A DNA stretch of 60,328 nucleotides from Oscillospiraceae bacterium (GTDB taxonomy: Bacteria; Bacillota; Clostridia; Oscillospirales; Oscillospiraceae), in the NCBI GenBank assembly GCA_902761635.1, contig CACWLG010000017.1, forward strand, positions 1 through 60,328, in the 5' to 3' direction. The notes below the pieces were generated by a model that searched no databases, had not been told where the DNA came from, and saw only the letters and a program-made list of their open reading frames with translations. The translations under genes and the position numbers were made by a program. Positions 34,265 to 43,048 of this stretch are shown here, in pieces. Numbering within the stretch: the stretch's first letter is position 1; each line of letters starts with the position of its first letter.

Positions 34265-35554
34265 ATGTGGGAAAACAACCGGAAAAAGTCTATCATTGTA
34301 AACATTCTTTTGGTTATTCTCATTATCGCGATCGCCGGCGGGCTTCTGACGGCCATGCTGCGTGTCCGCGAAAAGAATTTCGAGGAGGATGAGCAGCTCT
34401 CTGCCATTCACGTCCAGCAGCAGATGGAGCAAAGCGCCGCCCGTACCGAATCCCTCGCAGCCATTCAGGAGGAGTACGACAAGGATCTGAAGACGATCGC
34501 GGCCTACACCCCGGGCATTGTGTGCTGGGGGGATGACATCACCGCCGGAAGCTTTGCCTACCTCAACTATCCCTATGTGCTCCAGACTTATATCAACACT
34601 TACCTCTGCGACATCTATGATTTCCGCAGCACGATCGAAAATGCCGAGGAGTTCTCCCGTCTCAAGTGGGACGAATACACCGTCAGCATCCCGGTCGTGA
34701 ACATGGGCGCCGGCAAGGAGTCTTCCTATACGATCCTCGGCCGCTGCGGCGCAGTTCCTTATATTGTGTCGCAGGATTTCGTCGTGCCCGCGGGGATTGA
34801 GCCCGTGCCCATCCAGCTCAAGTCCATGTCGGGCAAGCCCGTCACGCCTCTCATCGGCGGCAGCGCCGGTATCAACAATGTCTTCATCAACGGCATTGAG
34901 GGCATACTGTCCATCGACTCCGAGGCATACAACTACAACGGCACCTACAATTACTTCTTCACCCGCGTCGCCCCCGGCGCGGAGACCCTGATCCCTGCAG
35001 AGAGCGTTATTGAGACGGCCGCCTTTGATCTTTACAAGGACTACATCCATGTGGTCTTCATCGGCACTTACGGCAACTATGACAATGCCGATGACCTTGT
35101 CCAGCAGGTCAAGACCCTTCTGGCGCGCCAGACGCAGAATACCGAGCGCTATATCGTCCTCGGCCCCTACTCCGTAGACGGCTGGACGGCCTCCTCCTAT
35201 CAGCTCGACGCTATCGACACTGCCATGCTCCAGGCCTTTGGAACCCGTTACATCAACATCCGCAAGTACCTTCTCGGCGACGGCTACACCGACGCCGGCA
35301 TCAAGCCGACCTCGGAGGACGACTACTCTATTTCCGCCAATGCCGTACCGCCCAGCTTCCTTGTCACCGCGCACAGCACGGAGCTCAACAGCACCGCGCA
35401 CAAGCTGGTGGGCAAGCTCATCTTCAGCCGCATGGAAAGCCTCGGCTACTTTGATGAGATCAAGGACGAGCTTCGTCTCAATGAGACGACCAAGCAGATC
35501 CTGAAGGATGATCCCTCCTACTTCGAGACGATCATCAAGAACACGCTCAAATGA
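34265..35554 (+). CDS. Membrane-anchored SGNH-hydrolase-like protein with altered nucleophile position
   Basis: 429 residues from ATG 34265 (GGAGAG about 10 bases before). One transmembrane helix (about 10-31), a short coiled-coil (37-75), then a domain starting IVCWGDDITAGS. SGNH hydrolases have GDS at this point; here the Ser is Asp91. A later block HSTELNSTAHKLVGKLIFS (His370, His379) resembles the C-terminal SGNH block but without a clear Asp-x-x-His. An unusual beta-rich insertion (about 165-250) sits between. It opens the cps-type operon, so a role in polysaccharide handling, possibly non-catalytic binding, is inferred. Confidence 0.7.
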   Translation: MWENNRKKSIIVNILLVILIIAIAGGLLTAMLRVREKNFEEDEQLSAIHVQQQMEQSAARTESLAAIQEEYDKDLKTIAAYTPGIVCWGDDITAGSFAYLNYPYVLQTYINTYLCDIYDFRSTIENAEEFSRLKWDEYTVSIPVVNMGAGKESSYTILGRCGAVPYIVSQDFVVPAGIEPVPIQLKSMSGKPVTPLIGGSAGINNVFINGIEGILSIDSEAYNYNGTYNYFFTRVAPGAETLIPAESVIETAAFDLYKDYIHVVFIGTYGNYDNADDLVQQVKTLLARQTQNTERYIVLGPYSVDGWTASSYQLDAIDTAMLQAFGTRYINIRKYLLGDGYTDAGIKPTSEDDYSISANAVPPSFLVTAHSTELNSTAHKLVGKLIFSRMESLGYFDEIKDELRLNETTKQILKDDPSYFETIIKNTLK

Positions 35555-35612
35555 GATCATCTATGAGTAAACATGTATTTGCTGCCGAGGTGCAGCAGGA
35601 GCGGGAGGACAT

Positions 35613-36389
35613 ATGAACAACAAAGAATCCGAAATTGATTTGCTGAGCCTCATACAGGCTGTTTGGAGAAAATCCCTGGTCATCATCCTGGTTGCGATCA
35701 TCATGGCGAGCCTGTTCTTTGCCGGCACGCTTCTTTTCATCACACCGACCTATGACGCCACGGTCTCCATGTATGTCAATAACAGCTCCTTCTCCTTCGG
35801 CCTGGAGCGCTTCTCCATTTCCGCCTCGGAAATGAGCGCCTCCAATTATCTGGTCAATTCCTACGTCTTTATTTTGAAGTCCCGCACCACGCTGGAAGAC
35901 GTTATCTCTTCCTCCGGTGTACCCTACAACGTCAAGGCTCTTTCGAGAATGATCTCGACTGAGGTCGTCCCCAACACCGCCGCTTTCAACGTGAAGGTCA
36001 CAAGCACAAGTCCCACCGAAGCCGAGCTGATCGCAAACACGATCGCAAAGATCCTGCCGGAGCGTATTTCCGAGATCATCGACGGCAGCAATGTGCGTAT
36101 TGTTGATTTCGCCATTGTCCCGGCCCAGCGCTCCGCCCCCAGCTTTACAAAGAACACCGTCTTGGGTTTTCTCGTGGGCGGCTTCCTGGCTGTCTTGTTT
36201 GTCATCGTCAAGTTCCTGCTTGACCAGCGCAATGACGTCGTCATCCACTCCGCCGATGAGCTGCGCAGCATGTATCCTGATATCACGGTTCTTGCGCTGA
36301 TCCCGGATATGCGCCTGTCGGAGAAGAAGGGCTATTACTACTCTTCGTACTACGGCGAGGACAAGAAAAAGAAGAAGGGAGCTGAGTAA
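35613..36389 (+). CDS. Polysaccharide co-polymerase / chain-length regulator (CpsC/Wzz-like)
   Basis: 258 residues. Two transmembrane helices (about 18-40 and 175-195) flank an extracytoplasmic domain (FITPTYDATVSMYVNNSS; PAQRSAPSFTKN before the second helix has the Pro-rich Wzz motif). The cytoplasmic tail activates the BY-kinase encoded next. It controls sugar-polymer length at the membrane. GGGAGGA precedes ATG 35613. Confidence 0.92.
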   Translation: MNNKESEIDLLSLIQAVWRKSLVIILVAIIMASLFFAGTLLFITPTYDATVSMYVNNSSFSFGLERFSISASEMSASNYLVNSYVFILKSRTTLEDVISSSGVPYNVKALSRMISTEVVPNTAAFNVKVTSTSPTEAELIANTIAKILPERISEIIDGSNVRIVDFAIVPAQRSAPSFTKNTVLGFLVGGFLAVLFVIVKFLLDQRNDVVIHSADELRSMYPDITVLALIPDMRLSEKKGYYYSSYYGEDKKKKKGAE

Positions 36390-36391
36390 CG

Positions 36392-37153
36392 ATGGACGAT
36401 AAGAGAAAGAGCAAATCCGCACCGATTGCCGGCGCAAACGACAGGGTGTGCGAGCATCTGAGCTTTGCGGCAAAGGAGGCCTTCAAGCGTCTTCGCACAA
36501 ACGTCATTCTGAAGTTTCCGGAGGGAGATACCGAATGCCGCATCATCGGTGTGACCAGCGCCCAGCCCTCCGAGGGCAAGAGCACGATTTCCCTGAACCT
36601 CTCCTATTCCCTTGCCGAGCTCGGCAAGAATGTTCTGCTGATCGACTCCGATATGCGCAGACCCTCCATCCACATCAAGGCGAGAGTGGAGAAGGAGCCG
36701 GGCCTTGCGGATCTGCTCGGCAGCTCCAACGCCATCGCCTCCTCGGTCCGTAAATATAAGAGCAGCAAGAACGAGACGGTTTTTGACATTATCCCCGGCG
36801 GCAATATTCCCCCGAACCCCTCTGAGCTTCTGACCTCCAAGCGGATGGAGACACTGCTGAAAACCCTCCGCTCCGCCTATGATTTTATTATTATGGACCT
36901 GCCCCCCGTCGGCGCGGTCATCGACGCCGTTTCCATCTCCAAGCAGACGGACGGCATGATCGTCGTGCTGCGCGAGAATAACTGCCCCGTCGGCATCTTC
37001 AGAGACTGCGTCGCGCAGATTCAGGAGGCCAATGTCCCGATCCTCGGCTTTGTCATCAACGGCGCGCTGGAAGGCGCCGGCAAGAAATACGGCTACGGCG
37101 GCAAATACGGGTACAGCAGCTACGGCAACTATTACGGTTCCTATTATAAATGA
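36392..37153 (+). CDS. CpsD/CapB-type bacterial tyrosine kinase
   Basis: 253 residues. Walker A SAQPSEGKST (56-65), Walker A' LIDSDMRRP (83-91), Walker B in FIIMDLPPVG. The C-terminal 20 residues form a Tyr cluster (about nine Tyr among Gly, Ser and Lys), the autophosphorylation site. It acts with CpsC to control capsule/exopolysaccharide synthesis. It begins 2 bases after cpsC and overlaps the phosphatase gene by 4 bases (ATGA). Confidence 0.95.
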   Translation: MDDKRKSKSAPIAGANDRVCEHLSFAAKEAFKRLRTNVILKFPEGDTECRIIGVTSAQPSEGKSTISLNLSYSLAELGKNVLLIDSDMRRPSIHIKARVEKEPGLADLLGSSNAIASSVRKYKSSKNETVFDIIPGGNIPPNPSELLTSKRMETLLKTLRSAYDFIIMDLPPVGAVIDAVSISKQTDGMIVVLRENNCPVGIFRDCVAQIQEANVPILGFVINGALEGAGKKYGYGGKYGYSSYGNYYGSYYK

Positions 37154-37863
37154 TTGATTTTCATTCCCACTTCCTGCCGGATATGGATGACGGCTCTGAC
37201 AGTATCGAGACCAGTCTCGCTATGCTGCATGAGAGCTGGCGGCAGGGCGTGCGCCTCATGTTCGCCACCCCGCATTTTTACGCGGAGGAGGACGACCCCG
37301 AGAGCTTTCTTGCAAGACGCAGCGAGGCCTATGCTCGGGTGCGTGAGGCCATCGAGGCCCGGCAGGACTCCGAGATCCCGGACATTCTTCTCGGGGCGGA
37401 GATCTACTACTTTCCCGGCATGAGTGTCGCCGAAGAGCTTCGAGCCCTCTCCATGGGCACTACCCCCTTCCTGCTCATTGAGCCTCCCATGATCCCCTGG
37501 GGCAACAGCATGCTCGACGAAATCGAGCTGACAGGTGAAAACCTGCACTGTATCCCCGTGATTGCCCATGTGGACCGCTATATGCGCATGCTGCGTGACG
37601 CAAGTCTTTTTGACCGCCTGCGTGATCGACGGATCCTGATCCAGGTCAATGCCAGCTTCTTTGTCCATGACAGCGAGCGCGCTCTTGAGCTTCTGCGGCA
37701 GAACCGGATCCACTTCATCGGCTCCGACTGTCACAACATGGACGAGCGTGCCCCCAACATGGGTTCGGCCGAAGAGATCATCCGCCTCGACGGAGCGACG
37801 GAGTATTTTCGGACGATCAATCAGCGTATCTTTTCTTTATTGGAGAGACAGCAGCAATTATGA
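37150..37863 (+). CDS. CpsB/CapC-type PHP-family protein-tyrosine phosphatase
   Basis: 237 residues. PHP metal ligands visible: IDFHSHFLPDMDDGS at the start, ATPHFYAEEDD, LLGAEIYYFPG, VIAHVDRY, and GSDCHNMDERAPNM near the end. It dephosphorylates the Tyr cluster of CpsD with a metal centre. ATGA overlaps join it to cpsD upstream and the LCP gene downstream. Confidence 0.95.
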   Translation: MIDFHSHFLPDMDDGSDSIETSLAMLHESWRQGVRLMFATPHFYAEEDDPESFLARRSEAYARVREAIEARQDSEIPDILLGAEIYYFPGMSVAEELRALSMGTTPFLLIEPPMIPWGNSMLDEIELTGENLHCIPVIAHVDRYMRMLRDASLFDRLRDRRILIQVNASFFVHDSERALELLRQNRIHFIGSDCHNMDERAPNMGSAEEIIRLDGATEYFRTINQRIFSLLERQQQL

Positions 37864-38858
37864 AGAGACGACAGAAACGGATTCTTTGGATCGTGCTGCT
37901 TGCGATCGTTCTGCTTGCAGCAGCCGTTGTGATCTTTCTCGGCATGAGAAAGGCCTTCACCTATGAAGCGCCCACAATTGAAAACGCGGGTCAAAGCATA
38001 CACGCCGAGCCAACGCCGGAACCAACGCCGCAGGCGTCGTACACCCTTGAAAAGCCCGTCAACATCCTGCTGATCGGCATTGACAACCATGTCGGCTCCT
38101 CCGAGACCGAGCGCGGCAACGCCGACGGCATCATGTTCGCCACGATCAACCCCGACACGAAGGAGCTGATCTTAACCTCCTTCATGCGTGATACCCGTGT
38201 GAGAATCGAAAACGGCTATGACAAGCTCACCTATGTCTATCACACCGGCGGTATCGAGCACATGCGAGAGATCATGGAGCAGAATTTTGAGGTCCCGATC
38301 GACTACTATGCCATCTTCGGTTACGCCGATGTTGCCGAGATCGTGGACGCCGTGGGCGGGATCGAGATGGATCTGACGGAGAACGAGATCTATTTCATGG
38401 AAGATAAGATCAAGGATATCTCCTATACGATGGGCCAGGATTACAGGGATAATATGCTTACGGTCGAGCAGGCCGGCAAGGTCAAGCTCAACGGTGTGCA
38501 GGCCGCAGCCTATACGCGTATCCGGCCGGCCGAGGGGCAGTATGACGCCGGCAGAACAGAGCGCGGACGCGAAGTGATTACCGCTGTCTTGTCAAAGGCC
38601 TTCCGCCTCGGCACCTCGGATCTGCTGAAATTTGCAAGTGTTTTCTATGATAAGCTGGAGACCGATGTCCCCGATTCCCTCTTTGTGCAGATCGGCATGG
38701 ACGCCTCTGAGATCCGCAGCTACAAACAGATATCGGACCGTATCCCGATCGACGGCTCTTATGAGAGCGGCAACACAGGCTCCGGCTACTATGTAGTCCC
38801 CGATATGGAGATCAACAAACAGCACCTGCAGGAGTCCCTTTTTGAAGGAAAGCACTGA
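37860..38858 (+). CDS. LytR-CpsA-Psr (LCP) family glycopolymer ligase
   Basis: 332 residues. N-terminal transmembrane helix (about 8-28), PTPEPTPQ spacer, LCP domain with NILLIGIDN, LILTSFMRDTRV (Arg), and the AGKVKLNGVQAAAYTRIR / GRTERGREVI signature. LCP enzymes attach wall teichoic acid or capsule to peptidoglycan. As the last gene of the operon it likely anchors the polymer made elsewhere; no glycosyltransferase genes follow here, so the synthetic genes lie at another locus. Confidence 0.94.
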   Translation: MKRRQKRILWIVLLAIVLLAAAVVIFLGMRKAFTYEAPTIENAGQSIHAEPTPEPTPQASYTLEKPVNILLIGIDNHVGSSETERGNADGIMFATINPDTKELILTSFMRDTRVRIENGYDKLTYVYHTGGIEHMREIMEQNFEVPIDYYAIFGYADVAEIVDAVGGIEMDLTENEIYFMEDKIKDISYTMGQDYRDNMLTVEQAGKVKLNGVQAAAYTRIRPAEGQYDAGRTERGREVITAVLSKAFRLGTSDLLKFASVFYDKLETDVPDSLFVQIGMDASEIRSYKQISDRIPIDGSYESGNTGSGYYVVPDMEINKQHLQESLFEGKH

Positions 38859-38879
38859 TCCTGTCCCTTTTCATTGAGC

Positions 38880-38926
38880 AAGAGGCTGTCTCACCATGAT
38901 GATGAGACAGCCTCTTGCTTTCTTCT
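38880..38926. terminator. Bidirectional terminator after the LCP gene
   Basis: AAGAGGCTGTCTCA / TGAGACAGCCTCTT, 14 perfect pairs, 9-base loop, then GCTTTCTTCTT. It lies between convergent genes. Confidence 0.85.
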
Positions 38927-39258
38927 TACGCCTCGTCCAGGCTCTCCTGCAGTCTTTCGTTCCGGCGCAGGAGCTCTTCGTTCTGCTCCTCCAGCGCCTC
39001 GAGCTTCTCATGGATCGGCTCGAGCTGCTTTTCCAGCTCCTTGCGGATCTCGGCGCGGAAGGCGTGCTTCTCGCTGAGATTGCGCAGCCAGGCCAGCAGG
39101 ATCGAACCGCCGATCAGAACGATGACAATGCGCTTGAGGTTTTCGGGCTTCAGCAGCGCTCTGGTCACAAGCAGGGTTTTCTCCCCGCCGGGGACCTGCT
39201 CAGCCAGAGCCTGCCAGACTCTGACCGCCACGGGGTTATTGGTTTTCAGCATACTCAT
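38926..39258 (-). CDS. Small membrane protein with C-terminal coiled coil
   Basis: About 110 residues from ATG 39258, 6 bases after AGGAGG. One transmembrane helix (about 42-60, RIVIVLIGGSILLAWL) and a charged coiled coil to the end (RKELEKQLEPIHEKLEALEE, LLRRNERLQESL). No family recognised. It follows the YdcF-like gene by 10 bases and is the last gene of the minus operon that includes the peptide exporter. Possibly a scaffold; no function claimed. Confidence 0.65.
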   Translation of the reverse strand: MSMLKTNNPVAVRVWQALAEQVPGGEKTLLVTRALLKPENLKRIVIVLIGGSILLAWLRNLSEKHAFRAEIRKELEKQLEPIHEKLEALEEQNEELLRRNERLQESLDEA

Positions 39259-39268
39259 TTTCTTCCTC

Positions 39269-40495
39269 CTATTTGATTTGTCCGTAGGCAAGGATGGTGA
39301 GACCTGCATAGACTGCCGCAAGGCCGAACAGCAGCAGCCCCTGCTTCAGGCGGTGCTCCGTCAGAAGGCCGACAAATTCACGCACCGCAGCGTTTGGCCA
39401 GAAATACCACTTTGTCGGCGCGCCCATACCGAGGGCGCGCATCTTCACACGGCGCGCCTTGAGGCCTGCTCGAAAGACATGATAGTTCGTGGTGAAGAAG
39501 GCGATCTTCCCTTCGCCGCCGGCTTCCTCGATTTTCTGCTTGGAAAAGCGCATGTTCTCCGCCGTATCGGTGGAGCGGTCCTCCATGATGATGTCCTCCG
39601 CCGGAATCTCCTGTCCGAGGAGATAATCGCGCATGCAGGCCGCCTCCGACCGGACCTCATCCGGTCCCTGCCCGCCGGAGACGATAAAGCGCGCTCTCCT
39701 TCCGGTCTCCTGAAGCTGCCGCCGATAGAAGTCCAGCGCGAGATCCAACCTCCCCTTCAGAAGCGGCGTGGGCGTCCCGTCCTGCCTGATCCCGCAGCCC
39801 AGAACGATCAGCCAGTCCTTGTCCGGGTCCGGCACATAGCTCGCCGCGAGCAGGTCCGCTATGATCGAGCCGATAATCATGCATTCAAAATACAGATAAA
39901 AGGCGGCGAGAATGTTCACGATCAGGTTTTCCGCGAGATTTCCCTGTCCGGTGAGGGCGCTGTGCACGTCCAGCACCGCAATCACGCCCGCGCCCGCCAT
40001 AATCATAAAGGCGAGCAGCATGCCCAGGATGTTCACAAAGCGCTTCCCCTCGTGCCGGATCAGGGAAATATTGGAGATCAGCAGCGCGAGTGAGAAGGCC
40101 AGCAGCAGCGGCATTGTCAGGAGGATATAGTTTTTCGCCGAGTGCACCAGGGTAAAGAGCATCTGCACCGAGCGGTACTCCTCCGGGTTCTGGAAGCAGC
40201 GCACCGTAACCGAGGCATGGGTGAGGAAAAGGAAGAGCGCAAAGAGCGCAAAGCCCGGGTACAGGATCGTGTTGTAGGAGTAGGGATTGTAGCGCAGCTG
40301 GCGGAAAAAGGCCCGCAGCAGGCAGGCGATCACCAGCGCGAAATACAGCGTCAGGGCGAGGTTACCCCACTGCAGGCGCCGCGTCTCGTCCATGCGCAGG
40401 AGGAAGGCGAGAAACGCCGCCAGAGCCGCCGTCAGCACGGCGATATTATAGACCTTCGGTTTTTTTCGAAGCGTGTCAAATTTCAGCATGTTCAA
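39269..40495 (-). CDS. YdcF/ElyC-like DUF218 membrane protein
   Basis: About 408 residues (TTG 40495 or ATG 40489; neither has a strong ribosome binding site). Seven or so membrane helices (1-225) precede a DUF218 domain: LIVLGCGIRQDGTPTPLLKG, FIVSGGQGPDE, SEAACMRDYL, EDRSTDTAENMRFS, FFTTNYHVFRAGL. ElyC/SanA relatives affect envelope integrity and may handle lipid-linked sugar intermediates. It lies 68 bases after the exporter's peptide gene, so cotranscription is likely but functional linkage uncertain. Confidence 0.85.
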   Translation of the reverse strand: MNMLKFDTLRKKPKVYNIAVLTAALAAFLAFLLRMDETRRLQWGNLALTLYFALVIACLLRAFFRQLRYNPYSYNTILYPGFALFALFLFLTHASVTVRCFQNPEEYRSVQMLFTLVHSAKNYILLTMPLLLAFSLALLISNISLIRHEGKRFVNILGMLLAFMIMAGAGVIAVLDVHSALTGQGNLAENLIVNILAAFYLYFECMIIGSIIADLLAASYVPDPDKDWLIVLGCGIRQDGTPTPLLKGRLDLALDFYRRQLQETGRRARFIVSGGQGPDEVRSEAACMRDYLLGQEIPAEDIIMEDRSTDTAENMRFSKQKIEEAGGEGKIAFFTTNYHVFRAGLKARRVKMRALGMGAPTKWYFWPNAAVREFVGLLTEHRLKQGLLLFGLAAVYAGLTILAYGQIK

Positions 40496-40563
40496 AGCAT
40501 ATTCGGCTCCGTGGACGGAGTGGGATGCCGGGCCTGCGCAGCGCTGCGCCGACCCGGCTTTTT

Positions 40564-40812
40564 TCAGGTTTTTCGGCTGCTGTAGTCGCCGACAAAGACG
40601 CTTGTGAGCGGGGTGGTATTGCTTTGGGCGGGGTGCTGCGTCTCGCCGCCGTCATTGCTGACCAGCTTCGACACCAGACTTGCCAGCCACGAATCCCGGT
40701 CTACGCCCTCTGCCTCTTCATACAGACTCGTCCCGCCGCTGATCCTGTTCAGAGCTTCGTCGTCCATACGGATCGCGTCCTTTCCGTTTGCTTCGTATTT
40801 CTTGATTTTCAT
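40564..40812 (-). CDS. Double-glycine leader peptide (putative secreted peptide precursor), cysteine-free
   Basis: 82 residues; ATG 40812 follows AAGGAGG. Leader residues 1-27 end in DDEALNRISGG, the classic recognition site for C39 peptidase-ABC exporters, which cut after GG. The 55-residue product (TSLYEEAEGVDRDSWLASLV at its start) is acidic, rich in Ser/Thr, has a short amphipathic helix (RDSWLASLVSKLV) and no Cys, so thioether or disulfide cross-links are impossible. It sits 24 bases after the two exporter genes. Bacteriocin, signal or biofilm peptide are all possible; activity unknown. Confidence 0.75.
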   Translation of the reverse strand: MKIKKYEANGKDAIRMDDEALNRISGGTSLYEEAEGVDRDSWLASLVSKLVSNDGGETQHPAQSNTTPLTSVFVGDYSSRKT

Positions 40813-40836
40813 CCTGCTTCCCTCCTTGAGAAGGAT

Positions 40837-43035
40837 TTACTGCGCCGTGGCCGCGGTGTCCAGGCGCTGGCGCGCCACAAGCTCGGCAAAGAAGCCGTTT
40901 TGCGCAATCAGTTCATCGTAGGTGCCGTCCTCCAGGATGTGTCCCTGGTCCAGGACCAGGATACGGTCGCAGTTTTTGATGGTGGACAGGCGATGCGCAA
41001 TCACGATGCGGGTGCACTTGAGCTTATCCAGAGCGTCCGACACCTGCTTTTGCGTGCGGTTGTCCAGGGCGGAGGTCGCCTCGTCAAAGATCAGGATCTT
41101 CGGCTTCGGCGCGACGGCCCTTGCGATCATGATGCGCTGCTTCTGCCCGCCGGAGATGCCGCCCGCGCCCTCGGAGATGATGGTCTGCATGCCCATCGGC
41201 ATGGCGCGGATATCGTCGGCGATGCCCGCCATCTCTGCCGCCGCCCAGGCGTCGTCGAGGGTGAGCTGCGGCGCGGAAATGACGATATTGGAATAGATAT
41301 CTCCCTGGAAAAGGCTGCCGTCCTGGGTCACAACGCCGATCCTGCGCCTGAGAGAGCGCAGATCCAGCTTGCTGAGGTCCTTGCCGTCAAAGTAAACGGC
41401 GCCCCTCTCCGGCGTCTCAAAGCCCAGCAGCAGACGCACCAGCGTGGATTTGCCGCAGCCGGTCTTGCCGACGATGGCCACATACTCGCCCGGGCGGACC
41501 TTGAAGCTCATGCCGTCCACCACGTAGGGCATGCTGTCGGTGTAACGGAAGTAGACATTGGATAACTCAATGCCGCCGCTGAGGGAGGTGACCATGGTCT
41601 TGTTCTCGGTGGATTCCGGCTCGGTCTTGAGGATAGGCTCCGCCATCTCGAGGATGGGCTTGATCTGCGCCACCGAGAGGGCCACGCTCGTGAGCGAGGT
41701 AAAGGCGGCGGATACCATGCCGTAGGCCGAGTTGAAGGCGATGTATTCCGAGCCGCTGACATGAGTCTTTACGGCCAGGTAGTAGAGGATTATGGTCCCG
41801 ACAAGGCCGATGGCGGTGTTGATGGCGCCGTTGACCTTCAGGAACAGAGGGGGATTGTAGCTGTACTCCGCCATCTGGGAGTAGGTATTGGCCCAGCGGG
41901 CAAAGGCGCGCTTTTCCGCACCGGCAAGCTTGACCTTCTGTACGCCGGTGATGAGGGCGTAGCTGATGCCGTTTTCCTTGGCGCCGAGCTCCATCATGCG
42001 CTTGCTCACGCGCATCTGCATGAACGAGGAAATGAGGCTGACCGCGAGGCTGATTACGATGATGGCGATCGCCGGTGTCACAAGGGCCGGGGCATAGCGG
42101 AAGATTTGCGTGACATAAAGCAGGCTCGCAAGCGAGGTGAGCATGCCGGAGAAGACGCTCCCCATCAGCAGGGAGCAGAGCTGGCTGACCGCGCCCGAGC
42201 GGCTGGAGAGCTCACCGGAGGAGTACTGCCGGAAGAAGCTTGCCGGCAGGTTCATGATGCGCATCATGATCGCCGCCTCCACAGACAGGGAGGTCTTGAT
42301 CTCAATGCGGTTCATCATAAGCTCGCGCACCGTGGTGATGAGCTGACTGGAAACGATGGTCGTGAGCAGGAAAACCGCCGTGCCGAGCAGGATCGTCATG
42401 TTGCCGCTGTCCAGCACGAAGCCGGTGAGCACACGGTTGATGGGCGTGATCACCATGCCGAAGAGCGTCACGAGCAGAGTCAGCGCAATCAGCGCCGCAT
42501 AGTCGCCGATGCCGAGGCAGCCGTCCAGATACTTGAGCAGATCGGGGATGCCCAGCTTTTTCAGCGGCAGCGGCCGGTAGAAGCAGATCGCCTCCTGGTC
42601 GAACTGGGCCGCCGTATTTTTATTGAGCTTTTTCTTTTCCCCGCTCAGGGGATCGTGGAACCAGTAGCCGATCACCGGGTTCGGCATCAGGGCCACCGGG
42701 ATATTGTCCTGCGTGCGGAAGGCGATCATGGGTCCGTAGGCGTCCCGGTACCAGCCCTCCTCCAGCTTCACGCTGCGCCGCATGATGCCGTGGGGGCGCA
42801 GGCAGTATTCCAGCGCCTCGTCCGCGTCCTGAATCGAGCCGGGGATCTCCACGGGCTTTGCGTGGTAGTATTTCAGGATGTCGTCGATGGCCTCCTTGGT
42901 GATGATGCGCTCATCATTCAGGTCGCCTGCCCGCTTTTTCCCCAGCACGACCGACGCCATGCGGAAAATGGATTCTTCAAAGACCTCCTGGTCATTTTGC
43001 TTGCGTTCGCGAATTTGTTCGTCAAACCATCCCAT
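40837..43035 (-). CDS. NHLP-type export ABC transporter, second subunit (permease-ATPase)
   Basis: 732 residues. An N-terminal domain of about 165 residues without peptidase residues, a six-helix ABC-exporter membrane domain (about 185-460), then an ATPase: Walker A GKTGCGKST, signature GGISGGQKQR, Walker B ILIFDEATSALD. In NHLM/NHLP systems this subunit pairs with the peptidase-containing transporter to move leader peptides out. 13-base gap to the upstream transporter gene; ATG 43035 after AGGAGGTG. Confidence 0.9.
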   Translation of the reverse strand: MGWFDEQIRERKQNDQEVFEESIFRMASVVLGKKRAGDLNDERIITKEAIDDILKYYHAKPVEIPGSIQDADEALEYCLRPHGIMRRSVKLEEGWYRDAYGPMIAFRTQDNIPVALMPNPVIGYWFHDPLSGEKKKLNKNTAAQFDQEAICFYRPLPLKKLGIPDLLKYLDGCLGIGDYAALIALTLLVTLFGMVITPINRVLTGFVLDSGNMTILLGTAVFLLTTIVSSQLITTVRELMMNRIEIKTSLSVEAAIMMRIMNLPASFFRQYSSGELSSRSGAVSQLCSLLMGSVFSGMLTSLASLLYVTQIFRYAPALVTPAIAIIVISLAVSLISSFMQMRVSKRMMELGAKENGISYALITGVQKVKLAGAEKRAFARWANTYSQMAEYSYNPPLFLKVNGAINTAIGLVGTIILYYLAVKTHVSGSEYIAFNSAYGMVSAAFTSLTSVALSVAQIKPILEMAEPILKTEPESTENKTMVTSLSGGIELSNVYFRYTDSMPYVVDGMSFKVRPGEYVAIVGKTGCGKSTLVRLLLGFETPERGAVYFDGKDLSKLDLRSLRRRIGVVTQDGSLFQGDIYSNIVISAPQLTLDDAWAAAEMAGIADDIRAMPMGMQTIISEGAGGISGGQKQRIMIARAVAPKPKILIFDEATSALDNRTQKQVSDALDKLKCTRIVIAHRLSTIKNCDRILVLDQGHILEDGTYDELIAQNGFFAELVARQRLDTAATAQ

Positions 43036-43048
43036 TTACCGCACCTCC

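Noticed and set aside
40564-40812. Lanthipeptide or sactipeptide precursor
   Set aside because: No Cys in the product and no modification enzyme nearby.
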